Of a stretch of 64,000 bases of DNA, positions 21,593 to 34,565 are shown in pieces. Source of the DNA: Neodiprion pinetum. Lineage: Eukaryota > Arthropoda > Insecta > Hymenoptera > Diprionidae. The stretch's first letter is position 1, and each line of letters begins with the position of its first letter. The notes beneath the pieces are model-generated. The model ran no database searches. It was not told the DNA's origin and worked only from the letters and a program-made list of their open reading frames with translations. The stretch covers positions 33,396,607 through 33,460,606 of the forward strand of contig NC_060235.2 in assembly GCF_021155775.2 (NCBI RefSeq), written 5' to 3'. Both the position numbers and the translations under genes were made by a program.

Positions 21593-24500
21593 CGTAGCGA
21601 CACACCCAGTAATTCGGATCTTAAAACGACGCCCGAAAATACTTGATCACACGCTACGTGCCTCGAATTTTGCTTACTTGGGCCCGTTCTATCTTTTCAC
21701 AAAACTTTTACACACTGGCCAGCTTTAATACAGATCATTTGGTGAGATTCGACGTATATTCGATTGTCAATGTAATAATAACAAACCGTTCGAACGGGCT
21801 AAGAACGGGCGGTTGAATATTAAATCAACTTGTCAAACAATGCCCCCCCACACGCAACTGAGCAGGTGATTGTAGCGACTCTTTTCCAATATGGCGGACG
21901 TCCTAGCGGCCACTACTTGAATCAAGTTTCGCATTTCTCGTTATAATACCACAAATATTCGGACGCATTTCTAAACGAATATTCGTAACTGATATCATTG
22001 GAAATTATTAAACAAGTTTCGACTGCTTATTCACTCTGCACACGAATCGGCGGAAGTACTCATTCGACTACGAAGTAAAACCACCCCTAATTCGAACGAA
22101 CGCGGGGTCAACCGTCAACGACTGGAAAGTTGTCGTTCTAGCAGAATGCGATTTGTTTTAGAAATACCCAATTCATTGTTATCAATCGATATTGACAAAG
22201 GAAAAAAAGAATTCAATTTGTTTAAGAGTTGAGGTAAGCTGTATTTTAAACCTTTAGAAATTCAAGATTCGTGATTCATATTCTCACAATACAGATTATG
22301 GGATATTCAAAGGGATTCGAAACTGTCGGACAGTTTTCTTATCTTCCCGCTATCTCCACTTTAAATAAATCAGAATATTCCGGATTCGTTACTACTGGAA
22401 TATAAAAATAAATCTGAAATATGGAAATATTGAATTCGAGTAAGGTGTATATTGTACCTACAGAACTGATAAATAATGTGGGAACTTTAACTACACTGAT
22501 TCAACTGAATTATTAATTCCCAGTGACCTGCTGAATATTTTGATTAAAGAAATACGGATTCGTGTAAAATCTCGCAGCTTGTATGATAGGTAGTACAAAT
22601 TAAATTGCATACTCAAATATCTTTTGAATACCGTGATGCCATTCTCATCATCCTCAGCACTAGAAGATCATGCAATCGTATACGGATCGATGAATCATAC
22701 GCACAGCGAATGAATTGAAATAATTAATAATCAAGATTTGAAAGGTGCTTGGTTTTTGATCCCGAGTATATTTATAGCACCAGCTGATAATACAATTCTC
22801 GGTGATGAAATTGGCATGAATTATTTCAACGAACTCCTTAGAATAGCTCACTGCACCATGACATCCAGGGTATTGGAGAGGGCGGCTAATTCTAGATTCG
22901 AACGTTAAATTATTAACCATTCAAGGATTTTGCCCTCCGTTTCTCGGACGTCATGTGGTGACGTATACCTCACACATCTGTAGCACAGCATACATGTAAC
23001 GAACGACGTACATAAAAAAAATGAAAAGGGTGGCCCACTGCTGTCGATATGCGCACAAGGTGAGCACTGGATGACGGTTGGACTGCTGACATTATTCTGG
23101 CATATGGTTCTATAAATTAAATAACGTATCTTTTTGTAGGCCACAGCACGTTCCTGGGGCGAATAACATAATACAAGTAATGCTATAATTTGTGAATCAC
23201 AGCTATTATTGATAAAGTATAACATTGTTCTTGCATTATCCGATACACATCTGAGCGTGTTATGAATCTACAGTATTCATCACTATTGGCATTTTGACAC
23301 TAGATTTATCGTGATATACTTCCTTTAAGGCATGTCGGCGCATTTTCCAACGCGTTGTACGATCAGTTCATTTCTCACTTGATGATATGCGCTTTGTTTT
23401 TCTTTTAACCACTGACTGATTCATTCATTACATACTATGTATGACGTTCATCCAGTAGGGTCGCAATGGCGATATATTGCTGTGAGTGTTTGAAACACAT
23501 TTCCTTAGAACAAAAAATCGTTCGAACGAGAGGGTTGTTCCGTATTTGTCATGGAACGTGCGTAATGGAGTTTGATTTGCCAACCTGAATCGAGCTGCTT
23601 TTATTTCACTGCTTCATCAAGTATTTATAGAGAATTTTAGTGCGAATACGGCTTAAGTACAATTACGCGAACGATCGGACGTCGGCTAATCACATGTTGT
23701 ATCACTAGCTTTTCGTGACTTCCAATTAGAATTTAAAAAAAACTTGCGAGGTATCCGAAAAAAGAAGAATGCTATACTGTTTTTTTTTTTTTTGTTTATT
23801 TGCCATGTAGTCGCATTTCCATTACCTCATCGCTCTGGGCAAATTGACTGTAACAAGTTTGAAAAAGGGAAAAGCCACAAACGTTAGAAGGTCATATACA
23901 CGTATCGTTTCTCCCCCTGAATCTAAAATTATTGACAGACTATAGTAAACGTAACGAGTAGAATTTCATACCGAATAAGCGTGAATTTGGGAAGCGCAGC
24001 AGCGGCCAACTTCGGCAAGTTCGGTGCTTTAAAAAATCGTTTCATCGTAAGTCTAGTGACAATTTTACTAGGCCAGGAGGAAAAACGTCTATCTGGTTGA
24101 GACTTTTATTCGGACATTATGTGTTGATTTAACCCTGTGCGTTATACGTGTTACGTGTCGCGAGGCATCCTTCATCGTCCAACAAGTGTTACAACGGAAG
24201 GAAGGACGCGCCGAGTGACCGAGCACTGTCCGCTGCACACATACAAGGAACATAGAGCGTGTTGTCCACTCGGTCACCATGGATATGATGTGGCTCATCG
24301 GTAGCTTTCCTGGGGCAGGGGTTGCGTATAGAGGGGTTTTATGCCCATACGGGATCGTCGCATCACTCGTACATCCACGCAGCAGTTTCCTTGTGTGTTT
24401 ATCGTCAGTCCGTCCGCCCGAGTTGAGCTGGTATTAGTTTCGTCCAGCTCCCAAGATAGTTTATGCTCCGTTCCTCAGTATGCATCATTACACCAAACCC

Positions 24501-26415
24501 AACGCCGCAAACGTTCGGAGATTTCCCCCTCGATCGTGTGAAATAAATACACGAGTGATACCGTCACGCAATAACGGATAAACAAAACGTATAGATTACA
24601 AATTTTTAGGGCTGCGATTCGCGATGCGCCCATCGCGATCAGTTGTTGCTCCGTTTTCGCGGGATTCGACTTCTTCGCAACGAATTGACTCTTGACTGTA
24701 ATTCTCTTTTTCTCAAATCTTACAATCTGTACGTGGTTCGTTGTCGTCGTCATGCTCCTACGTTTGAATTTACCTATTTTCATTCGAATTTGCCAGAATT
24801 TTTCAAAAGTTGCCTAACGCCTTGTCGGAGATCACTATATGATGATTTAAAACTGTTACCAAATTACGATTATCAGCTTTTTACTTGTTGGCTGTCAAGT
24901 AGACCGCCGTTAGTCGTTGCTACGACGACGACGATGACGCTGCGCGTCGACGACGAGTTCTGAAATTTGTTTTAGCAAAAGTGAATGTCATAGTGTGAGC
25001 GGAATGTAAGTTTATTGCTCTCGTATTATTCAATGCTGCATCGTGGGGTGCCAGATTTAATTATTCCTGCCGTAAAAACCGACACAATCAAAAAAGACAG
25101 AATTTCAAGACTCATCCGCTTTTGGCAGTGCGATTGAATAAATTCGGTGATAATTTATACGCGGCGATCACGATCATACGAAAAGACTACAAGCTAAGCT
25201 CTTCGCGAAACACGTGTTGCGCTTAATTTCATTAATCTGATTATCATAACACCCGTGGTGTTTTAAATTTTCTTCAATGACGTCGAAACGCTCCGCGCGT
25301 AGTCGAGTATAATTCTTACAATGAGGGAGAACGCGGAGTACCTGCAGGTAGTGCATTAATAATTAAAAAAGGTCAAGAAAGGTTTGAAGAAAGCAATTAC
25401 ATCTGAAATGTTAATCGCGAATCTATTTTCGCGCCGGAGTCATGTGGCACTCGTTTTGTACTTTAGGGCTCGCTTGTACTATATGTATTATACATATTTG
25501 CGTTATGCCGTACAATTTATTTCATTGATTTTATCGGAACACTGAAACAGTGGAGTAGGATTTTGTTACCTGCGCGTATTTTTGTCTCCCGCATAATATA
25601 GACCTGTGTAAAACACAATCCGCGTTATAACGTGCAACAATTTAGGCATATATATCTAGTTCAAACGCGAAAAATTAAATTTCGAAAACGTCGGAATGGA
25701 AGAATTAATATACTACCGTGAAATTGCAGACTCGTACGAGTTGAAAAGCCAACTTCAGCCAAGTATAATAGGGGAGACTGGGGCAAAATGGAGCAAGTCA
25801 AAAATTAATTGAGAAAAAAAAAATATTGTTTTTTTTAATCGCAGCTTAGAAAGTGGTAAGTTTTTGTTGATTATTACAAGTTGTAAACAGACGTAGAAAA
25901 ATATTAATCGAACGATCATGCAATCATGTTCCGTTCTTCACGCTTGTCCCATTTTTCACTGGCCCCCCACCCACCCCCCTCCCCCCAAACTCCAAAGCCT
26001 AAGCCGACGAGTCGTTTAAATTCGGGATATCATTAACAAGAACAAGAGAAACTAACAAGAAGATGTGAATGAAAGTAAAATTGAAAATGATTATGCCCTT
26101 GGCAGCACGTGCATTCGAGACCTATTTTTATTTTATACGGTTGAGATTACTCATAAGTCAATTCGGTGCGAGAAAATTGGTAAAAAAATAATCGTGACTT
26201 GGTATATACTGTGGGGGGTAGCTGATTATCAAGACTCAAGCGGTACGCGGGGTCAGAGGGACCTTCTTGAAGAGAAAAGAGGGTAAAAAAGGGAAGCAAG
26301 GTCTGCCTACCCCTCTGAGCGTTTCGCCGCTTGGGGCTTGTGGTTAGCCATTTATAATTAACAAGAAGTCGACCAACGCCGGGTCTCCACGGCTCCGAGC
26401 GATCAAAATTGATCA
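21593..26415. other. Divergent intergenic region between lachesin and anoctamin
   Basis: It should contain promoters for lachesin (leftward) and anoctamin (rightward). No protein gene was recognised. A CpG-rich stretch at about 24300-25005 includes an initiator-like TCAGT near 24410 and ends at a strong donor (GCGGAAT then GTAAGT at about 25006). It could be a noncoding first exon of anoctamin, but this is unproven. A MITE-like inverted repeat lies at about 25771-25970. Other frames in this region are short and look random. Confidence 0.45.
25771..25970. mobile_element. Probable MITE with GGGGAGACTGGGGCAAAATG end
   Basis: The left end is GGGGAGACTGGGGCAAAATG followed by GAGCAAG. The right end reverse-complements to GGGGGGCCAGTGAAAAATGG followed by GACAAG. 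The ends pair imperfectly over about 27 bases around roughly 145 bases of AT-rich filler. No target duplication is clear because the right flank is C-rich. A similar GGGGAGACTAAAG start recurs at about 29940 without a partner. Confidence 0.55.
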
Positions 26416-29400
26416 ATGTCTGTTTCGCGCTACAAGCAGACTGTCCGCGTTCCGGATCGGGACGCGTTGCAGTTACCCACACCTTCCTTCTCGTTACCAC
26501 CCTCGCCCGGAAATCTTCCGGGGAGAAGTCCGAACGATACCGTGTCCTCTTCACCGGAAATAAAATTCAATTTCGTCGACGAGGCGATGGACGCCGACGC
26601 GATCCGCTTGGAGAATGAAACCAAGGTACCTACTGCACAGGAAAATCCGGCAGATGATGTTTGAAAACGAAGACCCGTGTGTCTTTCGATCATTAAACTC
26701 AGTTCCGCGGTAAAAGAAGTAAGAAGAAAGTGTTCAAGTTCAGTTGGTGAAATCCTCTGAAATTAGAAAAAGGAAAGATCATTATTCGTTATCACACCGA
26801 CGACGTATGGTTGTAGATGAAGATTTCGAGTTCTTCGGACGAGTGATCCTCGCGAATCACAGCCACGTGGTGTTCGACGCTTGGCGGTCAGGAACATGAA
26901 TAATTGAAAACACTTGAAAAGTTTTCAGAGAACTGTGCAATCTGCGGTAGCAAATAAGAAAGTAATAAAAAATATTTTGACAAGCGTCGAGTACCTCGTC
27001 GCCACATAAATAAATACGCATACGAGGTCTATACGTAGTGCTGCTGTCACATCGAATCGATACACGAGGTCGACCAGTGTTTTACAATTCTGGTATAAAA
27101 CGATTTACTTTCCACTGACGCGCTGCGTAAAGGCGGAAACTTGTCGAATAATAAATGCTTCTCTAATTATCAACGGCGTTTGCACAGCGAGACGGGGATG
27201 GGTTGGAACGAGAAGAAAACAACCCCCGCGATCAGATTTTATCATGATGAAATTTCTGCAGGACACTCACAGCCGGAGACCGAGTCGAACCGAGGGAGCT
27301 TCTCAGGTTATCCCAGAATTCAGCCCCAGCAGGTCACAGCTGAGCGATTTGGTGCATTCGGTCGGATCGACGGAGACGTCCCTGGTATCGTCGGCAACGC
27401 ACACGCCGAATCGCGAGGGGAGTCCTGCGGGAAGGAGCGTGGAAAGACGTCCTGGAACCCCGTACGACGTGACAAAGCCCGTTCTCCAGAGGACGAGCGA
27501 CGCCCTCTTCGAGCTGGCCAGAAATGGCCTTCAGCAATACAATCCGACGAGCGGCGAGTCGCCGTCGGGATCCGGGAGCCCCAGGATATCCAGGCGGTAC
27601 TCGAGGGCGAGCGTTCATCCCTGCGTCGTCGGAAGCAAGTCCTTAACGGCACGCGACTTATTCGGTAAATTTGTCACGAACTTCAACAGCCGCCCCTTAT
27701 TAGCATTAATTTCATTCTCACAACCGCCTGTTGCTGCGCTGCGTGATGAAGCGCTATACAGCGCCAAGGGTATTATTGCGATACTTGCGACGAAGAGTTT
27801 ATTAGACGAGGTGTAATGGGGAGAAATCCGGATTCGTTGCAGTTGCCTGATCGGTCGGGAATTTTTAAACCAGTATATCTTTGTTTCGTCAAAAATTCCC
27901 CCTATTCATGCGATGAGTAGAAAGCTTTTCCTTGCAGAGAATTGAAGACCCCGAGGTAGGAATTTATACTTACAAACCAAAAGGGTGGGTAGTTCGAGAA
28001 AAAATATTCAAATTCGTTTACCAACTTCGATCCCTCGATAGTGTCGCACTATTGATATATACCTATATATATACCTATATATATATATAGATCTATATAT
28101 ATTCCACTGACGTGCTGTGTAAAGGCGGAAACTTGTCGAATAATAAATACTTCAACAATTAAATACTTACAGTATATATATATATATATATATTGATGTA
28201 CTTATGATTACGAGATTCTGCAGACTGGAAATAAACTTTTTCCCGACTCAGTAATCCTTTCCAACTTGGACAAAAACGATAATAGTTGCAGTGATAAATG
28301 TGAGGATAAATGCATAGACAAACTATAGAAGCATAATTCGAACGTGAAGAGAATGTAGGACGTTTAACTGCAGGAACTTTGAAACTCGATGTAGGTACCC
28401 TGACCTCATTAGACAAGAAGTAACACACGAAACAGAAATCGATGGCTAATAGTTCCCATAGCATGGAATTGAATATCCTCGTGCCTATTCATATACGTAC
28501 ATGATATTTACAGTCTACTGTTTCGTACAAGATATATGATCGCCAAGTGGCCTGTTATCGCAATTGTCCACCGAGTTCGATATATCAGGAAAAGCTGATT
28601 AATTCGACCCTGCGCAAGTACCGTGAGTCGTATAAAAGGAAGATTCGCGGACTTTGCACAATGAGTTGAATGAGTACATTCGTAAAAAATTCTAGACTTA
28701 ATACGATCACAGAATCCTTTTTAGGGGTGAGCTTACAGGCACTGATAGTTATACATAATTAATCATACACGATAATCACCTATCCATGAAAGATGTGAGA
28801 TGCTGAAGCAAACTTGTGTAAAGTGATAAATCGTCGAGTGAAATTCTCACATTCGAACAATTTTCTAATATTACAGAAATAGAGGGATGAAACGTAACTA
28901 GTAGAAATCTTCTTTCGAATTAAACGATTCCATTCTGCGCGGAATATCGCGATAACGTTTACCGTTATACTTTAATAAATATTATAGATATACGCGATAA
29001 TATTAGTCGAGGAACCGCTCGACTAGAAATATTCCATTGTTTATGAAATTCGTCAACATTTACTTAGCGTTTTTAGGACCAAAATTAACACCCGCACCAC
29101 CGGACGCAAGCCCGTCGTTGCCTGGAACGCCTGCCCCCCAGGACTCGGACAGCGAACAGATGAGCAAAGAAGCGTTATCCCGAAAAGATGATGGATTGGA
29201 TACAACGGTGGGACCGGAATCTGACCCTGAGACGTTATTTTTTCGGTGAGTTTTCATGATTTTTTATATTATACAGTTTTATAGTGTCGTAGCTAAATAA
29301 TCGCAATTCGCATTTATGCATGAACTCATCATATATATTTCGCATAATGTACATGGAAACGATTACCGACAGTCAGCCAAATAATGTGGTTGGCAGTACG

Positions 29401-32400
29401 GTGCTAAAAATAATTCAACTATTGTAGAGTCTGGCTTAACTGCGTTGGAAGAAAATAAAAAAAAACACGGCGAAATGGACGAGATAGCGATTTTTTCAAA
29501 TTTAGGCTCTAACCGTTGAACAATTCAAGAGGGGTTAAATTATTCATGCCACTCGTGACTGTAGATATGCTACATACGTGCTTCGTGGCCGGCAGTAAGC
29601 TAACAGCTTTTCAGGAGTGAAAAAATTCGAGATAGTACACCTGAGGCTTTTGCGTTATATTACGTGCTCGAATATCGCTCCGTATTATCACGAGAATGTT
29701 AAATTTGTTTCCATCTGCTTCGGGGTAAACACAATGAATTTCTGAGATCTCGCCGTGTTAATGATCACAGATGTCTGTAGGTACGTCACGTCCACAAAAA
29801 AGAAAAAAAAAACAGAAAAAACGGGAACCCGTAGAAACAAAGTATTCACGTACAAAAAAAAGTATGAAATGAAGAATTTTTTTCAGTGGGGTGAAAAATT
29901 TAGTGGGTACCACTTCGAGTTATTAATTATAATGAGATAGGGGAGACTAAAGATGTTAGCCACGATATTTAGAAGAGCACCACGCACCGCGTTATTTTTA
30001 AAAACTATAACGATCACATGCAGTACTTATACTAGTCGCTTTGTTCACGTGGTTATTAAAAAGTATGACAATTCTTTACCGTTTCTAACGCCGTTGCGTA
30101 CAATTTCGTGTTGTATTCTCTATTCGTGGATTTTCCATGCATATGAATTTATGATAAGTCCTGCAGATAATTCAGTCAAAAATTTGGTACCGAACAATAA
30201 AAGGACTGAGACTGAAAATTACTGGCATTGCAAGAACCCGTCAAACGGTGACCGTCCGGAATCTTCCTGCGACAAAATCACCACTGAAAAAATCCCCCCG
30301 GATAAAATTTCCCAAAATAAATAAATAAATAGATAAATAACTGGGCGGACATTAATAAGCGTATAATAATATTCGGGAAGGGGAATTTTGCTCAGGGAAG
30401 ATTTTGGAAAATGAGATTCTGGATGGGAACCGGTGAAACTTATATAGCTTGAGGTAAATGGACACATATCGATAGGGTAATTATACCAAACTGACTACGA
30501 ATTACTAAGAGTGATTATTGAGAATTCATTTATTGTACCTTTTACCTTTGCGCAGCGACGGTCGCCGTCGAATAGACATGGTATTGGTCTACCGGGAAGA
30601 AAACGAGGGTGTGATGACGGAGACCGAAGCCAGAAGGATAGAGCAGCGGAAAGTCTTCGAGCAGAATCTCCTCAAGGAAGGCTTACAACTGGAGCTTGAA
30701 CACAAAAACACATCGTTCGACGGCAGAACGTACTTTTTGAAGCTCCACATACCATGGAAGACAAAGATGCAGTACGCCGAAGTGATGAACCTGAAACTAC
30801 CGACGAAAAGGTTCATCACGATATCAGTAAAAGCCTGGGTGAGCTTTGCTCGATAACTGTTGTTCGTCGTTTTTTGGAAATCTCTGAATATTACGTACTA
30901 TCTGTCCTTTCTTACAATATCATCCGATGTGACAGGGCGGCGAAGGTGGTAAAGAGAAACCGAAATATTGGGCAAAATGGTCGCCGTGGATAGAGTGGAT
31001 CCAGAGACTCCACTCCTGGGATACGAACAGAATCCCCGAGGAGCCGAGTTTTTACGCCAGTGCTGACGCCGGCGACCGGGAAGAAAGGTATAACAGTTTA
31101 TACACTAATACACATACCAGCAAAAAATTTCGTCAAGTGGATTAAAAATCGCTAAGATCTGTCGGCTTTGATTTTTTTTAAGGAGGAAGGGCCTTTTCTA
31201 CACCACTGCAATTATTTTTACATGCTTATGCTCTTTGCAAATTAGATCCTTTATTATATCAAGATCTATAAAAATTCTACTGTAGCTGCAATCAACTCTA
31301 ATTATTAAATGGACTGTCGCACTTACCCCTTTACACGTTATCTGATATCAGGTTCGTAGTAAAGGACAGAGACACGGCTTTCACCCCGGCCCAGAGGTCG
31401 TTGATCGTCATGCAAATTTTGTTGAGGGCACGGTACGATGACAACCACGAACGAGCCGGGATCCGACGTCTTCTGGCGGACGGTACTTATCTCGAATGTT
31501 TCCCACTCCATGAAGGGCCTTACGATACTCCCGGGCCCAATGGCGAACTCTTCGACAGACATTTGTTGTACCTGGAATGGGCTCGGCCTTCTAAGTGGTG
31601 AGAAATAATGTCGAGACCAAGCTGTGGGAATCGGATCTAATCGCAACGATGTATTTTTTTAAATATCCTCTTTCATCATCAGGCATTTGCAAAGCTCGTT
31701 GATAGCGAAAAATTTGTTCGTCATATCTGAAACAGAGTTAAAGTTAAAGAGCAAAAAACATGAATTTCTTCCCCAGTCTTTAACTGACGTTTCAGGTTCA
31801 AGAAGCAACCCTTGTGGTTGGTCAGGAGATACTTCGGGGAGAAGGTAGCCCTCTACTTTGCCTGGTTGGGTTTTTACACGAAGGCGTTATACCCACCAGC
31901 TGTTGTTGGTTTGCTCTGCTTTTTTTACGGCCTTGGAAGTATAGAAAGCGAAGATAACATACCCAGTAAAGAAATCTGTGATCCCACATTGGCTGGTGAG
32001 TTTTAAAATATAGTGAAAAAATTAATTCTCATAAAATACGATATTATGTGTGTATTTTTTGGTAGAGTGTATAATAAACTTGAGGGAAATGATTACGTAT
32101 GCGGGTGTTCGGATTGATATTATTGATACTATTATTAATTACTATGTATTAATAAATAATGTGATATTATGGATTACTTGATTTTAACCGATCATTGCAG
32201 GAAATATAACACTTTGTCCTCTCTGCGACAAGGCGTGTAAATATCAAAAGCTGAAAGATTCCTGTCTTTTTTCTAAACTGACATACCTGTTCGATAATCC
32301 AGCAACCGTCTTCTTCGCAATATTTATGTCTTTTTGGGGTGTGTACGAAAACAATATAAAAGAATCAGTATTAATTTTATGCCAAATTACAGTCACGAAG

Positions 32401-34565
32401 TAAGAAAAAATTATTTTGATAAATTAAACGTTTATACACAGCGACGACGTTTTTGGAGTTATGGAAACGTCGACAGGCAGTGATAGTTTGGGAATGGGAC
32501 CTCCAAAACGTGGACGGTGACGAAGAGACCAGACCAGAGTTCGAGACCACGGTGAAAACGTATCGCGTCAATCCTGTGACCAGAGAAAGGGAGCCTTACC
32601 TTCCAGCATGGTCAAGGGTTCTTCGGTTCACGGCAACCGGATCCATGGTATTTTTTATGGTGAGCATGGGGGGGTTACTTTGGGTCTCTTTTCTTCACGT
32701 GTTCTTCATTTCACTAACGGACCGAGCTCTGTTCCAGATTTGTGTTGTACTGGCTGCGGTTCTCGGCACAATCATATACCGGATATCATTAGTGTCAGTA
32801 TTTTATAACAGCGGCGGTGAATTCTTGAAGAAACATGCAAAAATTTTCACTTCCACGACCGCCGCCCTCATCAATTTGTTCATCATAATGATCCTGACCC
32901 GGGTTTATCACCGATTGGCAAGGTGGCTAACGAACATGGAAAATCCGAGAACTCAGACTGAATACGAGGATAGCTATACTTTCAAGATATTTCTATTTGA
33001 ATTTGTCAACTTTTACTCGTCGTTGATATACATAGCTTTTTTTAAGGTAAATGCCGTTTCCGAATTATCGCAAGCCTGATAACAAGAGGTACAAGTTTAA
33101 TATACGGAAGTGATTCGTTGCAGGGAAGATTCTTCAAGCACCCAGGTGACCGGAGTGCGAGATCTTCAGAATTTTTCCGTATTAAGACTGATGTTTGTGA
33201 CCCAGCCGGTTGTTTGTCAGAACTCTGTATCCAACTGGCAATAATAATGATTGGCAAGCAATGCGTCAACAACTTTCTGGAGATTTTATCTCCAAAGATG
33301 TGGAACTGGTGGCGAAAGAGAACTCAAAAGGCAGCGACGAAGGATCGAAACAGACCTTATACTCGCTGGGAGAAGGATTATCAGCTTCAGGATCCCGGTA
33401 AAATGGCACTGTTTGACGAGTACCTTGAGATGGGTGAGTGTGAAATAATTTCTCAACATTTCCTGCCGAATGTGTCGAAGGGACGGCGAATATCGACAGA
33501 TAATTCACTTTTCTCACGCATCCCCCTCGTTTCTTGGTATACTTTTCAGTCATACAATACGGATTCGTCACATTGTTTGTCGCGGCGTTCCCTTTGGCTC
33601 CGTTATTCGCTTTGTTGAACAACATTGCCGAAATACGACTTGATGCTTATAAAATGGTGAAGGAAGCCCGAAGGCCTCTTGCTGAGAGGGTGGAGGACAT
33701 CGGCGCCTGGTTCGGTATTCTCCAGGGTGTTACTTACGCAGCTGTGGTATCCAACGTAGGTGAAACGGACGTTACAAAGTTCTCTGACAAAAAATAAAAT
33801 TAAAATAAACAAACAAATAAACAGGAATTTTATGATTTTAATGCGAACCAACCACTTTCTCTCTGCTTCCAGGCGTTCGTGATCGCTTATACTTCAGACT
33901 TTATCCCCAGAAGCGTGTACGCCTTTGGATACTCGGACTCGCACAACCTGACCGGGTACATAGACAGTTCATTATCGGAGTTCAATACTTCTGATTATAG
34001 GGAGGACATGGGAAGTGCTGACGAGGATCCCGATCCCCCCACATGTCAGTACCGAGGTTACAGAAACGGTCCAGATCACCCGGACGCTTACGAACTCAGT
34101 CCACACTATTGGCACGTTTTCGCAGCGAGACTCGCATTCGTCGTGGTGTTCGAGCATGTGGTAAGTTAATTGCTGTAACATACATCCATTCATTATCACA
34201 GAGTTTCTCACTCGGAGATAACAGAGACTGATGACGATAACCGGTTGAACTTACAGGTGTTTGCACTGACGGGTATAATGAGCTACGCAATCCCAGCGGT
34301 GCCAAGGGCAATTGCGACTCAAATCCAGAGAGAACGGCTGTTGGCGCAGGAAGCGAAGTACGAGAAAGGTATCACGGGTCGGGAAGACGAAGACGAGCTG
34401 TTAACCGCTTTGCGGGAAGCCGGAAGTATCGGGCGACCGCAAGGAGGTCGAGGAAGCTGGGCGAGGCGTTTCAGTAAATTGAGTGATGGCCTCGACGCCC
34501 ACGTGGAGGTGGGCCCTCGGGCACACAGACAAAGTAATTCGTCAACGGTGTGGGAAGTGATGTAG
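26416..34565 (+). CDS. Anoctamin (TMEM16) calcium-activated channel/scramblase, ANO1-4 clade
   Basis: Thirteen exons: 26416-26625, 27262-27664, 29077-29245, 30556-30838, 30936-31087, 31352-31597, 31796-31995, 32201-32338, 32442-33046, 33124-33433, 33550-33755, 33873-34160 and 34257-34565; 1172 residues with phases closing throughout. A Ser/Pro-rich N-terminus (1-250) precedes the dimerisation domain, which opens with [15 protein letters not shown] and runs to about 500. Ten membrane segments follow. All six positions of the calcium site described for mouse ANO1 can be matched by spacing: N851, E855 (VNNFLE), E901, E904 (EYLEM), E933 and D937 (EIRLD). Anoctamins conduct chloride or scramble lipids when calcium binds. 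Within insects, the closest class by motif is the ANO1/2-like group that includes Drosophila subdued; ANO4-like is the alternative. The start exon is the least certain part. An upstream noncoding exon is possible. Confidence 0.92.
27112..27166 (+). repeat. Direct repeat copy 1 in anoctamin intron 1
   Basis: TTCCACTGACGCGCTGCGTA and the following AAAGGCGGAAACTTGTCG, AATAATAAAT recur about 1 kb downstream at roughly 28102-28156 with few changes. This copy lies just before anoctamin exon 2. Confidence 0.7.
28102..28156 (+). repeat. Direct repeat copy 2 in anoctamin intron 2
   Basis: TTCCACTGACGTGCTGTGTA followed by AAGGCGGAAACTTGTCGAAT matches the copy at 27112-27166 with about four substitutions before similarity ends. 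It is flanked by TA-rich microsatellite on both sides. Confidence 0.7.
28173..28193. repeat. TA microsatellite
   Basis: Uninterrupted TA dinucleotides in anoctamin intron 2. Related TA-rich sequence also lies at about 28052-28100. Confidence 0.85.

Noticed and set aside
27141..27668. 175-codon + frame and 110-codon - frame overlapping anoctamin exon 2
   Set aside because: Both are shadows of the 27262-27664 exon, whose own frame joins in phase with exons 1 and 3 and leads into the anoctamin dimerisation domain.
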